Below, one piece after another: positions 1 through 8,400 of a DNA stretch of 64,000 nucleotides (its first letter is position 1; every line of letters starts with the position of its first letter). Location of the stretch: positions 558,001 to 622,000 of the forward strand of contig NZ_JBDIVF010000003.1 of assembly GCF_039631355.1 (NCBI RefSeq), written 5' to 3'. The notes under the pieces are model-generated. The model was not told where the DNA came from and did no database searches. It saw only the letters and a list, made by a program, of their open reading frames with translations. Origin of the DNA: Uliginosibacterium paludis. Lineage in GTDB: Bacteria > Pseudomonadota > Gammaproteobacteria > Burkholderiales > Rhodocyclaceae. A program made the translations under genes and the position numbers.

Positions 1-66
1 GATGAGCTGGATGTGGCGGTTGCTCAGACTGCGTTTGAGGTGCTCTTCACCGGTGTCTTGATGCAT
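1..66 (-). CDS. APC-family amino-acid permease, N-terminal fragment
   Basis: The first 22 codons of a leftward gene lie at the window edge, starting at the ATG complementary to 64-66. The translation ends ...HLKRSLSNRHIQLI, the conserved start of amino-acid permeases of the APC/AAT group (AroP, CycA, ProY type), which continues into the first membrane helix outside the window. The family imports amino acids across the inner membrane. Substrate cannot be judged from this stub. The start is the first in-frame ATG before the conserved block; the ribosome site is weak. The gene would be transcribed away from the dif-like locus. The 243 bases to its right hold no convincing gene and should contain its promoter. 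Confidence 0.7.
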   Translation of the reverse strand, partial: MHQDTGEEHLKRSLSNRHIQLI

Positions 67-503
67 GTAGTTGTCTCATGTATTGGCACGGAAAGCCGCG
101 CAAGGGGTGAATGTTCGCGCCCTCGATGGAAAACGGGGCGGGGTTTGGTCAAATCCTGACGCTTTGGCTGCAGGTCTCGCAAGGTCGGCCGAGAATAGCT
201 CACCCAGCGATCGTGCTGAAGCCTTGCCGGTTTGCACGACGATGCGATGTCTGGCAGTCAGTTGAATGCGTGCGCGCGCCACCGGGTGCCTCGTCGTGGA
301 TGATAGTGTAACTGACGATAATTTTGGGTTTTGTCGCGTTTTCGCAGGAGTTCAGCGAAGATCAATGACATAGGGCGTTCGTCCTGAGTGACGAACCAAC
401 CAGCACGCCCCCGAGAACGCCCGAAAGGCGTTCGAAGGGGCTTTTTTGTGCGTTTTTGACCCTCTGGCAGGGCGTTTTATGACGCCTGAAAAGTGACGAT
501 TTG

Positions 504-582
504 CAGCCCCCGAAAACGGGGGCTGAAAAGGGGGTGTAGTTCCACCCGTGGGAAAAAAGGTAGGTGTTACAGGCACCTACCT
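504..582. repeat. Two GC-rich hairpins in element copy 1
   Basis: A perfect hairpin CAGCCCCCG-AAAA-CGGGGGCTG lies at 504-525 and a second, GGTAGGTG-TTACAGG-CACCTACC, at 560-582. Both recur at 2080-2101 and 2136-2158 in copy 2. No convincing gene covers this part of the unit. In ssDNA phages such hairpins act as replication origins or packaging signals; that role here is inference. Confidence 0.6.
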
Positions 583-819
583 TGCCAAAACCCTGCCCCG
601 GCTGGGAGGGTGAAAAGTGGCCGGTTTTCGTGGGGGTTTGAGAGGGTTTCGGAGGGGGGAGGGATTGAGCGTCCGGGCGCCTCGCGCTGGGGGCGCTTCG
701 GACTGAGAAGGCAGGGTTGCCGCTGAACGCGGCAATCCGGTACGCGCTTCGCGCTGCGGACTCAAATCGCCCTGCTGGGCGTGGGCGACAGCTCGCCCGT
801 CTGCTGGCAGCAGAAAGCG

Positions 820-1074
820 CTACTTCCAGCCCTGCCGCCTACCAAACTCCAGCCAAAGCTCACGAGCTTCATCCTGCGGCGTCTCCGAGTCCGACATGTA
901 GCGAGCAATTCTGATGTTGGAAAGGCTCACGAAGCGCGCTTTCCGCTCCTCAGATCGATCCAGCGTGGCTGGGAGGTACCGAGACAGCCTTCGACCCTCA
1001 GAAAACGAACCACGGGCCTTTTGAGGCGGCGCGTCAAACAAATCGTCAGTCGTAAAATCCTTGGGGTCAATCAC
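820..1074 (-). CDS. Hypothetical 84-aa protein of the dif element (copy 1)
   Basis: Leftward reading frame starting at GTG (complement of 1072-1074), preceded by GAAAGGA about 8 bases upstream. The product is polar and charged with no signal peptide or membrane segment, beginning MIDPKDFTTDDLFD and rich in Arg/Glu. I do not recognise a family. It lies last of three leftward genes, after a strong GC hairpin (1096-1128). The long reading frame on the opposite strand (781-1161) looks like its shadow. Preservation in both copies says little because the copies appear identical. Reality of the gene is likely but unproven. Confidence 0.45.
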   Translation of the reverse strand: MIDPKDFTTDDLFDAPPQKARGSFSEGRRLSRYLPATLDRSEERKARFVSLSNIRIARYMSDSETPQDEARELWLEFGRRQGWK

Positions 1075-1095
1075 GAAACATCCTTTCGCAATACT

Positions 1096-1128
1096 CGGAG
1101 GGGGCCCCCCAAAGGGTCCCCCCCTCCG
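1096..1128. repeat. Strong GC hairpin between element genes (copy 1)
   Basis: CGGAGGGG (1096-1103) pairs with CCCCTCCG (1121-1128), and an inner CCC/GGG pair flanks the AAA loop. It sits between two leftward genes, just before the ribosome site of the 84-aa gene. It could be an attenuator, or a packaging or origin hairpin of an ssDNA element. It recurs at 2672-2704. Confidence 0.55.
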
Positions 1129-1266
1129 ATATTGCTCAGATTTTTATTTGCCGTTACGTAACGAAAATTCAATTAAAGTCATTCAAGCAGCGCCGCCTGC
1201 CATCGGAACCTGAAGCTGATCTTATCAGGCAACCAAGGAAGCCCTGGCATGATCGCCTTGAATCGA

Positions 1267-1488
1267 TTATGACTGCTGAATCAAACCGGAATGAACATCC
1301 CAAAGAGCACGTTGAAAATCCTTTGTAAGCCCCTCGAGGACGAAAGCAAACTCTTCGGCAGTAGGTGCATTCGGCTGCGAATAGTCGGTAAAAGTCATGA
1401 TCTTCTGAAACAACTCAATCCGTGAAAACTCGGCGGAAAGTTGATCAAAAGCCCCGGTAAGCGAAGAAGTAGAATTAGAAGACATCAA
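1267..1488 (-). CDS. Hypothetical 73-aa protein of the dif element (copy 1)
   Basis: Leftward frame with two tandem ATG codons and the purine-rich AAAAAGGGATT just upstream as ribosome site. The product is soluble-looking, begins MMSSNSTSSL and continues with an amphipathic helical segment (AFDQLSAEFSRIELFQKI). No known domain recognised. It begins 24 bases after the end of the 72-aa gene on the same strand, so the two are probably cotranscribed. Identical copy at 2843-3064. Confidence 0.5.
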   Translation of the reverse strand: MMSSNSTSSLTGAFDQLSAEFSRIELFQKIMTFTDYSQPNAPTAEEFAFVLEGLTKDFQRALWDVHSGLIQQS

Positions 1489-1512
1489 TAATCCCTTTTT
1501 AGAAAAAGATAA

Positions 1513-1731
1513 TTAGCCACCGCTAAATCGATCCAGATCTTTACGAGTAAATCCCGCTGACTCCAAAAAACTAAGATGTCGATACCAAGTGGAAATGGGG
1601 GCCAATTTTTTAGCCTCTAAGAAACCGAGCGCCCTGATGCGAAGAAGAGTGTCAAAAACAGAAAGTGCAGAACCAGGGGAAATGCCAGGGACAGCACGTA
1701 TAGCATCGAGGTCTTTTTGCATAGCTCTCAT
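1513..1731 (-). CDS. Small protein of the dif element, possible replication-protein remnant (copy 1)
   Basis: Leftward 72-aa frame, first of the element's genes. The start may be the ATG at 1731 or the one at 1722, which has GAG six bases upstream. The C-terminal part, STWYRHLSFLESAGFTRKDL, resembles the short tail motif (TxYRHR...L...G) I associate with gpII/gpX-type filamentous-phage replication proteins. If so, only a tail-sized piece remains, since full proteins of that kind are several times longer. Three direct repeats overlap and precede its start, suggesting binding by itself or another regulator. The similarity is weak and from memory; the protein could equally be a small DNA-binding regulator. 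Confidence 0.45.
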   Translation of the reverse strand: MRAMQKDLDAIRAVPGISPGSALSVFDTLLRIRALGFLEAKKLAPISTWYRHLSFLESAGFTRKDLDRFSGG

Positions 1732-1733
1732 CC

Positions 1734-1780
1734 ATGAGAAAAGTCTAACACATGAGAATGAAGTCTAACAGATGAGAATC
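1734..1780. repeat. Direct repeats upstream of the first element gene (copy 1)
   Basis: ATGAGAA recurs at 1734, 1752 and 1772, separated by two exact copies of AAGTCTAACA (1741-1750, 1761-1770), giving a 20-bp period, about two helical turns. The array covers the promoter and start of the 72-aa gene, as an operator or iteron set would. Same array at 3310-3356. Confidence 0.65.
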
Positions 1781-1832
1781 TTCAATCCAGGGCAAAGACG
1801 TTGAGATCGGCACAAAGAACCAGGGGAAAGGT

Positions 1833-1888
1833 GTTGGCGTGACGCAAGCGCCTTGCTCATACTTCGCCGGCTTTTGCGTTACGCCAAC
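1833..1888. repeat. Junction hairpin, inferred attP fold (unit 1/unit 2)
   Basis: A 15-bp stem GTTGGCGTGACGCAA (1833-1847) pairs with TTGCGTTACGCCAAC (1874-1888), with one G-T wobble and a 26-nt loop. The right arm runs three bases into the XerC-type arm starting at 1886. In the CTX phage, attP is made by folding ssDNA; a hairpin ending exactly at the crossover site fits that model, but the role is inferred. Confidence 0.6.
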
Positions 1889-2395
1889 TGACGATAATTT
1901 TGGGTTTTGTCGCGTTTTCGCAGGAGTTCAGCGAAGATCAATGACATAGGGCGTTCGTCCTGAGTGACGAACCAACCAGCACGCCCCCGAGAACGCCCGA
2001 AAGGCGTTCGAAGGGGCTTTTTTGTGCGTTTTTGACCCTCTGGCAGGGCGTTTTATGACGCCTGAAAAGTGACGATTTGCAGCCCCCGAAAACGGGGGCT
2101 GAAAAGGGGGTGTAGTTCCACCCGTGGGAAAAAAGGTAGGTGTTACAGGCACCTACCTTGCCAAAACCCTGCCCCGGCTGGGAGGGTGAAAAGTGGCCGG
2201 TTTTCGTGGGGGTTTGAGAGGGTTTCGGAGGGGGGAGGGATTGAGCGTCCGGGCGCCTCGCGCTGGGGGCGCTTCGGACTGAGAAGGCAGGGTTGCCGCT
2301 GAACGCGGCAATCCGGTACGCGCTTCGCGCTGCGGACTCAAATCGCCCTGCTGGGCGTGGGCGACAGCTCGCCCGTCTGCTGGCAGCAGAAAGCG

Positions 2396-2650
2396 CTACT
2401 TCCAGCCCTGCCGCCTACCAAACTCCAGCCAAAGCTCACGAGCTTCATCCTGCGGCGTCTCCGAGTCCGACATGTAGCGAGCAATTCTGATGTTGGAAAG
2501 GCTCACGAAGCGCGCTTTCCGCTCCTCAGATCGATCCAGCGTGGCTGGGAGGTACCGAGACAGCCTTCGACCCTCAGAAAACGAACCACGGGCCTTTTGA
2601 GGCGGCGCGTCAAACAAATCGTCAGTCGTAAAATCCTTGGGGTCAATCAC
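2396..2650 (-). CDS. Hypothetical 84-aa protein of the dif element (copy 2)
   Basis: Identical to the product at 820-1074: GTG start, charged soluble protein, no recognised family. See that entry for details. Its upstream hairpin is at 2672-2704. Confidence 0.45.
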   Translation of the reverse strand: MIDPKDFTTDDLFDAPPQKARGSFSEGRRLSRYLPATLDRSEERKARFVSLSNIRIARYMSDSETPQDEARELWLEFGRRQGWK

Positions 2651-2842
2651 GAAACATCCTTTCGCAATACTCGGAGGGGGCCCCCCAAAGGGTCCCCCCC
2701 TCCGATATTGCTCAGATTTTTATTTGCCGTTACGTAACGAAAATTCAATTAAAGTCATTCAAGCAGCGCCGCCTGCCATCGGAACCTGAAGCTGATCTTA
2801 TCAGGCAACCAAGGAAGCCCTGGCATGATCGCCTTGAATCGA

Positions 2843-3064
2843 TTATGACTGCTGAATCAAACCGGAATGAACATCCCAAAGAGCACGTTGAAAATCCTTT
2901 GTAAGCCCCTCGAGGACGAAAGCAAACTCTTCGGCAGTAGGTGCATTCGGCTGCGAATAGTCGGTAAAAGTCATGATCTTCTGAAACAACTCAATCCGTG
3001 AAAACTCGGCGGAAAGTTGATCAAAAGCCCCGGTAAGCGAAGAAGTAGAATTAGAAGACATCAA
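2843..3064 (-). CDS. Hypothetical 73-aa protein of the dif element (copy 2)
   Basis: Identical to the product at 1267-1488, with the same AAAAAGGGATT ribosome site and the same spacing to the gene before it. No family recognised. Confidence 0.5.
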   Translation of the reverse strand: MMSSNSTSSLTGAFDQLSAEFSRIELFQKIMTFTDYSQPNAPTAEEFAFVLEGLTKDFQRALWDVHSGLIQQS

Positions 3065-3088
3065 TAATCCCTTTTTAGAAAAAGATAA

Positions 3089-3307
3089 TTAGCCACCGCT
3101 AAATCGATCCAGATCTTTACGAGTAAATCCCGCTGACTCCAAAAAACTAAGATGTCGATACCAAGTGGAAATGGGGGCCAATTTTTTAGCCTCTAAGAAA
3201 CCGAGCGCCCTGATGCGAAGAAGAGTGTCAAAAACAGAAAGTGCAGAACCAGGGGAAATGCCAGGGACAGCACGTATAGCATCGAGGTCTTTTTGCATAG
3301 CTCTCAT
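3089..3307 (-). CDS. Small protein of the dif element, possible replication-protein remnant (copy 2)
   Basis: Identical to the product at 1513-1731, with its start again overlapped by the 20-bp-period repeats. A weak tail motif suggests relation to filamentous-phage replication proteins; a regulator is the alternative. Confidence 0.45.
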   Translation of the reverse strand: MRAMQKDLDAIRAVPGISPGSALSVFDTLLRIRALGFLEAKKLAPISTWYRHLSFLESAGFTRKDLDRFSGG

Positions 3308-3309
3308 CC

Positions 3310-3356
3310 ATGAGAAAAGTCTAACACATGAGAATGAAGTCTAACAGATGAGAATC
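3310..3356. repeat. Direct repeats upstream of the first element gene (copy 2)
   Basis: Same ATGAGAA / AAGTCTAACA array as at 1734-1780. Being close to the chromosomal side of the element, it would control the right-hand copy. Confidence 0.65.
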
Positions 3357-3408
3357 TTCAATCCAGGGCAAAGACGTTGAGATCGGCACAAAGAACCAGG
3401 GGAAAGGT

Positions 3409-3464
3409 GTTGGCGTGACGCAAGCGCCTTGCTCATACTTCGCCGGCTTTTGCGTTACGCCAAC
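3409..3464. repeat. Junction hairpin beside the dif-like site
   Basis: Copy of the 1833-1888 hairpin, stem arms 3409-3423 and 3450-3464. Its right arm overlaps the first bases of the XerC arm of the complete dif-like site, marking the element/chromosome boundary. Confidence 0.6.
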
Positions 3465-3490
3465 TGACGATAATTTTTATTATGTCAAGT
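3463..3490 (+). other. dif: dif-like XerC/XerD recombination site
   Basis: A 28-bp site with XerC-type arm ACTGACGATAA, 6-bp centre TTTTTA and XerD-type arm TTATGTCAAGT. The E. coli dif arms are GGTGCGCATAA and TTATGTTAAAT around TGTATA, so the XerD arm differs at only two positions and the inner ATAA/TTAT bases are kept. The left arm plus the following TTTT is repeated at both upstream unit boundaries (310, 1886), as expected when elements integrate by Xer recombination. Whether this is the chromosome's own dif in the replication terminus or a secondary site needs GC-skew data. Confidence 0.75.
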
Positions 3491-4000
3491 TTCGAGGAAG
3501 GTCAAAAGACTGCTGCGCCAGATGCTGGGCAAGGCGCAAAAGGCGCTCGTCCCTCTTCGGATTTGCAAGGTGTAAGCAGTACAGCCGGAGCGCCTCAGAA
3601 TCAACAACGCCTGCATTGAGCAGGCGTTTTTTTTCGCGTGCCGCCACCCGATACCATCGCCGGCGACTCTTCGGAAACCGGGCTGCCCTGATCCGCCGAG
3701 ATACGACTCCGTGCATGTGAGCCAGGAAAAAATGAGGATCGGCCGCAGCACTTTCGCGAAAGCTCAGCTCACCAGAGCCGAGACGTCCAGCCGCCTCCGA
3801 ATCGTCTCCGACCGGACGCTGCTTGCTGCGCCAGCCGTTCCGGACTCGGTCAGGGTTGTTCCGAGTTTCTTCAGCACGTTGTGTGGTCCCGGGAATCTGA
3901 CACGCGGCAGGCTCGTTGCGCAGCGAGCCAGCCTCTGGCCTTGGGGTTCGCGAATGGACGTGGCGCAGAGCTTGGAATGAAATTCCAGTATCATGGATTC
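3491..4000. other. Intergenic region right of the dif-like site
   Basis: No convincing gene. One short rightward frame opens within the dif arm and ends at a TAA near 3565 with a basic C-terminus (RLLRQMLGKAQKAL), too short to call. A rho-independent terminator lies at 3606-3634. The rest, 3640-4000, should hold the promoter for the XRE regulator; reading frames here differ from the coding pattern of neighbouring genes. Confidence 0.5.
3606..3634 (+). terminator. Rho-independent terminator
   Basis: Stem AACGCCTGC / GCAGGCGTT with loop ATTGA, followed on the + strand by a run of eight T. What it terminates is unclear: no convincing rightward gene precedes it, so it may end a small RNA or insulate the dif locus. 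Confidence 0.8.
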
Positions 4001-4582
4001 ATGGATCTTGATGCGCTTCTTGCCCGGCGCGTGCGCGACCTGCGTCGCGCCCGCAGCCTGACCCTGGATCAGCTGGCCGAACTCAGCGGTGTGAGCCGCT
4101 CGATGATTTCGCTGATTGAGCGCCAGGAAACCAGCCCGACGGCAGCGGTACTCAACAAGCTCGCCGCGGCTTTCGGCATTTCGATGGCGGCACTTTTCAC
4201 GACCGAGTCTTCCGGCCCGGAGCCGGAGCCTGTTGCCCGTCGCGAGGCGCAGCCCGTCTGGACCGATCCGGCTTCCGGCTACACACGCCGGCATTTATCA
4301 CCGGCCAGAGCCGCTTCTCCCTTCGAACTGGTGGAGGTGGTTTTCCCGGCGGGCGCCTCGGTCCTGTTCGACACCCCGGTGCGCCCTGCCGGTCTTCATC
4401 AGCAGCTCTGGATGCTGGAGGGCGAGATGGCGATCACGCATGAGGCGAAGACCTGGCGCCTCGCGCCAGGCGATTGCCTTGCCATGGAGTTGGGCGCACA
4501 GATCCGGTTTCACAATCCTTCAATGCAGCCCGCGCGCTACCTGCTGGCGCTTGCTGGCCACACACGGCAGAAAACACCATGA
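4001..4582 (+). CDS. XRE-family transcriptional regulator with C-terminal cupin domain
   Basis: A 193-aa protein with a helix-turn-helix at about residues 12-65 (LTLDQLAELSGVSRSMISLIE is the core of an XRE domain) and a cupin barrel at about 110-190 that would bind a small ligand. This architecture represses or activates neighbouring metabolic or detoxification genes. The start ATGGATCTT places the HTH at the usual distance; the frame is open further upstream to 3881, but that sequence is unlike a regulator. Its stop overlaps the GNAT start by 4 bp (ATGA), so the two are translationally coupled. paiB follows 15 bp after the GNAT gene. The three probably form one detoxification operon, now cut by the transposon. 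Confidence 0.85.
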   Translation: MDLDALLARRVRDLRRARSLTLDQLAELSGVSRSMISLIERQETSPTAAVLNKLAAAFGISMAALFTTESSGPEPEPVARREAQPVWTDPASGYTRRHLSPARAASPFELVEVVFPAGASVLFDTPVRPAGLHQQLWMLEGEMAITHEAKTWRLAPGDCLAMELGAQIRFHNPSMQPARYLLALAGHTRQKTP

Positions 4583-5109
4583 GCACGCATTCCCTCGTGA
4601 CCTGCAGCCATGCCAGGCATGCCCCGGCCATTCTGGACATTTTCAACGAAGCCATCCTGAATTCGACCGCGCTCTACGATTACCAGCAGCGCTCGCCGGC
4701 CAGCATGGATGCCTGGTTCGAAACCAAGGCAAGAGGCAATTTTCCGGTCATCGGCATCGAGGATGAAGCCGGCAAGCTGGTGGCATTCGGCAGCTTCGGA
4801 ACCTTCAGGGCCTGGCCGGCCTACAAGTATTCGGTAGAGCATTCTGTCTATGTGCATCGTGATCATCGCGGCCAGGGGCTGGGGCTGCGGATCATGCAGG
4901 GCCTGATCGAGGCAGCGCGGCAGCGCGAAGTGCATGCGATGATTGGCGGCATCGACGCCAGCAATGCAGGAAGCATTGCCCTGCATGAACGCCTGGGGTT
5001 CTCGCATGTTGGCACTTTGCCGCAGGTCGGTTTCAAGTTCGGCCGCTGGCTCGATCTCGCCTTCTACCAGCTGCTGCTGGAGACACCTGCCCATCCCGTC
5101 GACGGTTGA
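4579..5109 (+). CDS. GNAT acetyltransferase, phosphinothricin/methionine-sulfone type
   Basis: A 176-aa cytoplasmic N-acetyltransferase. HSVYVHRDHRGQGLG is the acetyl-CoA pyrophosphate-binding motif A (R-x-x-G-x-G), and the layout with N-terminal A...ILDIFNEAILNSTALYD resembles PAT/MnaT enzymes, which acetylate L-phosphinothricin, methionine sulfoximine or related toxic amino-acid analogues. The start ATG overlaps the stop of the XRE-cupin gene. The neighbouring PaiB-type gene is also linked to acetyltransferases in other bacteria (PaiA/PaiB). The exact substrate cannot be read from sequence. Confidence 0.85.
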   Translation: MSTHSLVTCSHARHAPAILDIFNEAILNSTALYDYQQRSPASMDAWFETKARGNFPVIGIEDEAGKLVAFGSFGTFRAWPAYKYSVEHSVYVHRDHRGQGLGLRIMQGLIEAARQREVHAMIGGIDASNAGSIALHERLGFSHVGTLPQVGFKFGRWLDLAFYQLLLETPAHPVDG

Positions 5110-5124
5110 AAGCATTCATACGTC

Positions 5125-5277
5125 ATGTATCTGCCCCGCGCATTCCGTGAAGACCGGCTCGAAATCCTGCACGAACTGGTGCGGAGCCATCCGCTTGGCC
5201 TCCTGATCAGTAGTGGTCCGCAAGGGCTGCAGGCCTCCCCTCTTCCCTTCCTGCTCTATCCGGACGAAGGCGAATAC
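5125..5277 (+). pseudogene. paiB: paiB, 5' part (first 51 codons), interrupted by the transposon
   Basis: Codons for MYLPRAFREDRLEILHELV...HPLGLL...LPFLLYPDEGEY, the N-terminus of the PaiB/FMN-binding split-barrel family. The frame runs six codons into the transposon's left inverted repeat and stops at TGA (5293-5295). The missing 166 codons resume in the same frame at 39576. Joining them with a single copy of AATAC gives a full-length 217-aa protein. PaiB-type proteins bind FMN and are described as negative regulators in Bacillus. Third gene of the XRE-GNAT-paiB operon, now inactivated unless the element excises. Confidence 0.9.
5273..5277. repeat. Target-site duplication, left copy (AATAC)
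   Basis: AATAC directly precedes the left terminal GGGG of the transposon and recurs at 39571-39575 directly after the right terminal CCCC. A 5-bp duplication is the hallmark of Tn3-family insertion. Confidence 0.95.
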
Positions 5278-5325
5278 GGGGTACAGCCGGGATGAAGCAA
5301 AAATTAGGACATTGGCTACGTAATC
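5278..5325 (+). repeat. Left terminal inverted repeat of the transposon
   Basis: Begins GGGGTACAG, then 24 bases identical to the right end (CCGGGATGAAGC plus AAAAATTAGGAC), then looser matches that include CGTAA and TTGTTTT. The total of about 46-48 bp fits the long repeats of the Tn4651 group. Confidence 0.9.
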
Positions 5326-5418
5326 GTTTGTTTTGCTGAAAGTTTTTTCGTAACCGTCACCTTTCGGGCATCTGCGCAAGTTATCCTTACCCCTCCTTCA
5401 GGGCCAGAGGGACACTGC

Positions 5419-8400
5419 ATGGTATCGATAGAACGGACAGCCTATCCTCGCTTCAGCAAGCCTCCGGCAGGCAAAGAGCTGCAGCGCAACTTCACGCCAA
5501 CTGAAGAAGAGCGAGCGTGGGCCGAACGCACGGCGCGCACGCCAATTCAGCGACTTGGCCTCTTGGTGCTGCTGAAAACCTTTCAGTACCTGCACTACTT
5601 CCCCTCTCTGGAAGATGTCCCGCTCGAAGTCATCAATCACGTGCGCGAATCATTGGGTTACGCAAAGCGGATCGTTATTGACTATTCAACAGAGCGCACC
5701 CTGTACCGGCACATGGCGGCTGTTCGGAGCTATCTGCGCGTCAAGGCTTTCTATGGCACTGACGCCAGCGAAATTGCGGACAAGCTGGCGCACGAATCGG
5801 CAGAGCTGCTAGACCAGCGCATCGACATCATCAATGCACTCGTCGATGAGCTGGTACATCGGCAGATGGAACTACCCGCTTTTTCTGCACTGGACACCCT
5901 GGCTGAGCGCGCACACGCGGAGGTGCAGGAACGGATATTCAACACGGTGCTGAGCAGGATTCCTCCAAAGACTCTGGAAGGATTCAAAGCGCTGCTTTTC
6001 ACCGACAAACTGGAACATCGCCAGAGCGAGTACAACACGCTCAAGAAATCGGCGAAGCGCCCTACCCGCAAGCACCTTGAAATGTTGGTCGAGCATCTGG
6101 AATGGCTCGAATCAGTTTCTGGCGTCGACTCGCTTTTCGACGGGGTTGTGGATACGAAAATTCGCCATTTTGCGGCGCAAGCCATGGCCTATGATGTGTC
6201 CGAGCTGCGCGAATGCACTGAGGCCAAACGCTACACCCTCATGGTCGCGTTGATTCAGCGCATGCAGGTTCGGGCTCGCGATCAACTGGCGGAAATGTTC
6301 CTTCGCCGAGTCGCTACGATTCACAAACGGGCCAAGGAAGAACTTGAACAGATCCAGTTCAGCCAGCGCAACCAGATCGAAAAACTGATTGGAACGCTCG
6401 ATGGCGTTCTCTCAATTCTCGCCATTGAGCCAGACAACGCAGTAGCCGGAGGCCAGATCCGTAACTACTTGGCACCGGCTGGCGGGATTGAGAAGGTGCG
6501 CGAGACCTGCGCGCAAGTACAGGCCACCAGCGGAAACAACTACCTGCCGCTGGTGTGGAAACACTTCAAGAGTCACCGCTCCATCCTGTTCAGGCTCGTT
6601 CATCTGCTCGACATTCGTCCGACGTCCCAGGATCACTCACTGATTGATGCCTTGGACTTGATAAAGACCTATCAGGACAAACATCGCATCGAATGGATTG
6701 AGGATGGCATCGACCTGTCCTTTGTTTCGGATCGGTGGCGCAAGCTCTTGCGTGAAGGCAACGAAGAAGGTTTCGGACTGGGCGTAAGCCGTCGCAGCCT
6801 TGAGATTTGTGTTTTTTCCTACTTGGCCGAAGAACTGCGCTCTGGCGATCTGAGTGTTGCCGGCTCCGAGGAATTTGCCGATTACCGCGACCAATTGCTG
6901 TCGTGGGATGAGTGTCAGAAGATATTGCCCGCCTACTGCGACAAGATTGGGCTTCCGCAGAATGCGGCCAATTTTGCGAGCAGCTTGCGTGATTGGTTGA
7001 GCGAGACAGCCCAGCATCTTGATGACAAATTCCCCGAGTGCCGTGGCGATGTAGCACTCAATGGTGATGGCGAGCCCGTCTTGCGCAAACCGGTTGCACG
7101 TGAAATTCCGGCATCGGTCGTATCGCTGCAAAATGCTTTAACGCAACATATGCCGTCACGGCACATTCTGGATGTGCTGGCCAACATTGAGCACTGGATG
7201 GGCTTCACGCGCCACTTTGGGCCGCTGTCGGGCAATATGGCCAAGCTCAATCAGCCGGCAGAACGCTATCTGCTGACCATTTTTGCAATGGGCTGCAATC
7301 TTGGGCCAACGCAAGCCGCCCGCCATCTTGGCAATAGCGGCGTGACGCCGCACATGCTCTCGTTTGTGAATCGGCGCCATCTCTCGCTGGAAAGCCTGGA
7401 GGCGGCACAGCGCGAGCTGAATGAGGTGTATCTGCGGCTTGACCTCCCCAAGGCGTGGGGCGATGGAAAGACCGTCGCGGCAGATGGCACGCAATACGAT
7501 TTCTACGACGAAAACCTGCTGGCGGGCTATCACTTTCGCTATCGGAAAATGGGCGCCGTGGCTTACCGACATGTGGCCAATAACTACATCGCGGTGTTCC
7601 GCCACTTCATTCCACCAGGTGTGTGGGAAGCCATTTATGTGATCGAAGGCTTGCTCAAGGCGGGCCTGTCGGTCGAAGCAGATACTGTGCATGCCGATAC
7701 GCAGGGCCAGTCTGCAACGGTTTTTGCTTTCACGCATCTGCTTGGCATCAAGCTGATGCCGCGCATCCGTAACTGGAAAAATCTCACCCTCTACAAGCCT
7801 GACAAGGCAGTGAAGTACCAGCACATCAATCGGCTGTTCGGTGACAGCGCAGATTGGGGCTTGATCGAGCGTCATTGGCAAGATTTGATGCAGGTGGCGC
7901 TGTCCATCTACACGGGCAAGATTTCATCGGCGACGCTGCTTCGCAAGCTGGGCTCCTACAGTCGCAAAAACCGTCTTTACTTTGCCGCCCAGGAACTCGG
8001 CAATGTCATCCGCACCGGCTTCTTGCTCGAATGGATTGGCAGTCGAGAGCTACGCCAGGAAATTACGTCTAATACCAACAAAATCGAGTCCTACAATGGA
8101 TTCGCAAAGTGGCTCTCATTCGGAGGCGATGTAATCGCCGTCAATGAGCCAGATGAGCAGCAGAAGCGCCTGCGTTACAACGATCTGGTGGCGTCTGCCC
8201 TGATTCTGCAGAACACGGTCGACATGATGCGCACGCTCGGTGGCCTGCAAAAAGAGGGCTGGAAAATCACCGAAGAGGACGTGAGTTTTCTGAGTCCCTA
8301 TCAGGTTGCTCACGTGAAACGTTTTGGTGAATACAGCCTGAAACTCAAACGCAAACCAGAACCGTGGATTGAGGATGCTACGTTCCAGCAGGCTGCCGCG

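Larger units (their letters stand above)
310..1885. mobile_element. dif-integrated phage-like element, copy 1 (1,576 bp)
   Basis: First of two head-to-tail units with a period of exactly 1,576 bp. All long reading frames reappear unchanged 1,576 bp later, so the copies appear identical. The unit begins with AACTGACGATAA, the same 12 bases that begin unit 2 (1886) and the dif-like site (3462). Its left end is thus a hybrid of the chromosomal XerC arm and element sequence. Content: three small leftward genes, GC-rich hairpins, direct repeats and a long hairpin at the right end. Known filamentous phages and their satellites integrate at dif by host XerC/XerD and form tandem arrays. No full-length replication or capsid gene is present, so a satellite or a decayed phage is inferred. 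Confidence 0.75.
1886..3461. mobile_element. dif-integrated phage-like element, copy 2 (1,576 bp)
   Basis: Second unit of the tandem array, in the same orientation as the first and ending where the complete dif-like site begins. Every hairpin, direct repeat and reading frame of copy 1 is found here shifted by 1,576. Apparent identity implies recent duplication, repeated integration or ongoing homogenisation. Removing both units would leave one intact dif-like site joining 309 to 3462. Confidence 0.75.

Noticed and set aside
76..282. Leftward 68-codon frame beside the permease fragment
   Set aside because: No ribosome site or recognisable family; lies in the expected promoter region of the permease gene.
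352..765. Leftward frames of 74 and 62 codons in the dif element (copies at 1928-2341)
   Set aside because: They cover the hairpin-rich part, have no ribosome sites and show low-complexity Pro/Arg/Ser composition typical of GC-rich non-coding DNA.
781..1161. 126-codon rightward frame in the element (copy at 2357-2737)
   Set aside because: It lies antisense to the 84-aa gene and has Arg/Pro-rich composition with no motif; a shadow frame.
1833..1888. Integron attC-like reading of the junction hairpin
   Set aside because: The arms do not fit GTTRRRY/RYYYAAC, there is no integrase or cassette array, and the site continues into dif-like arms.
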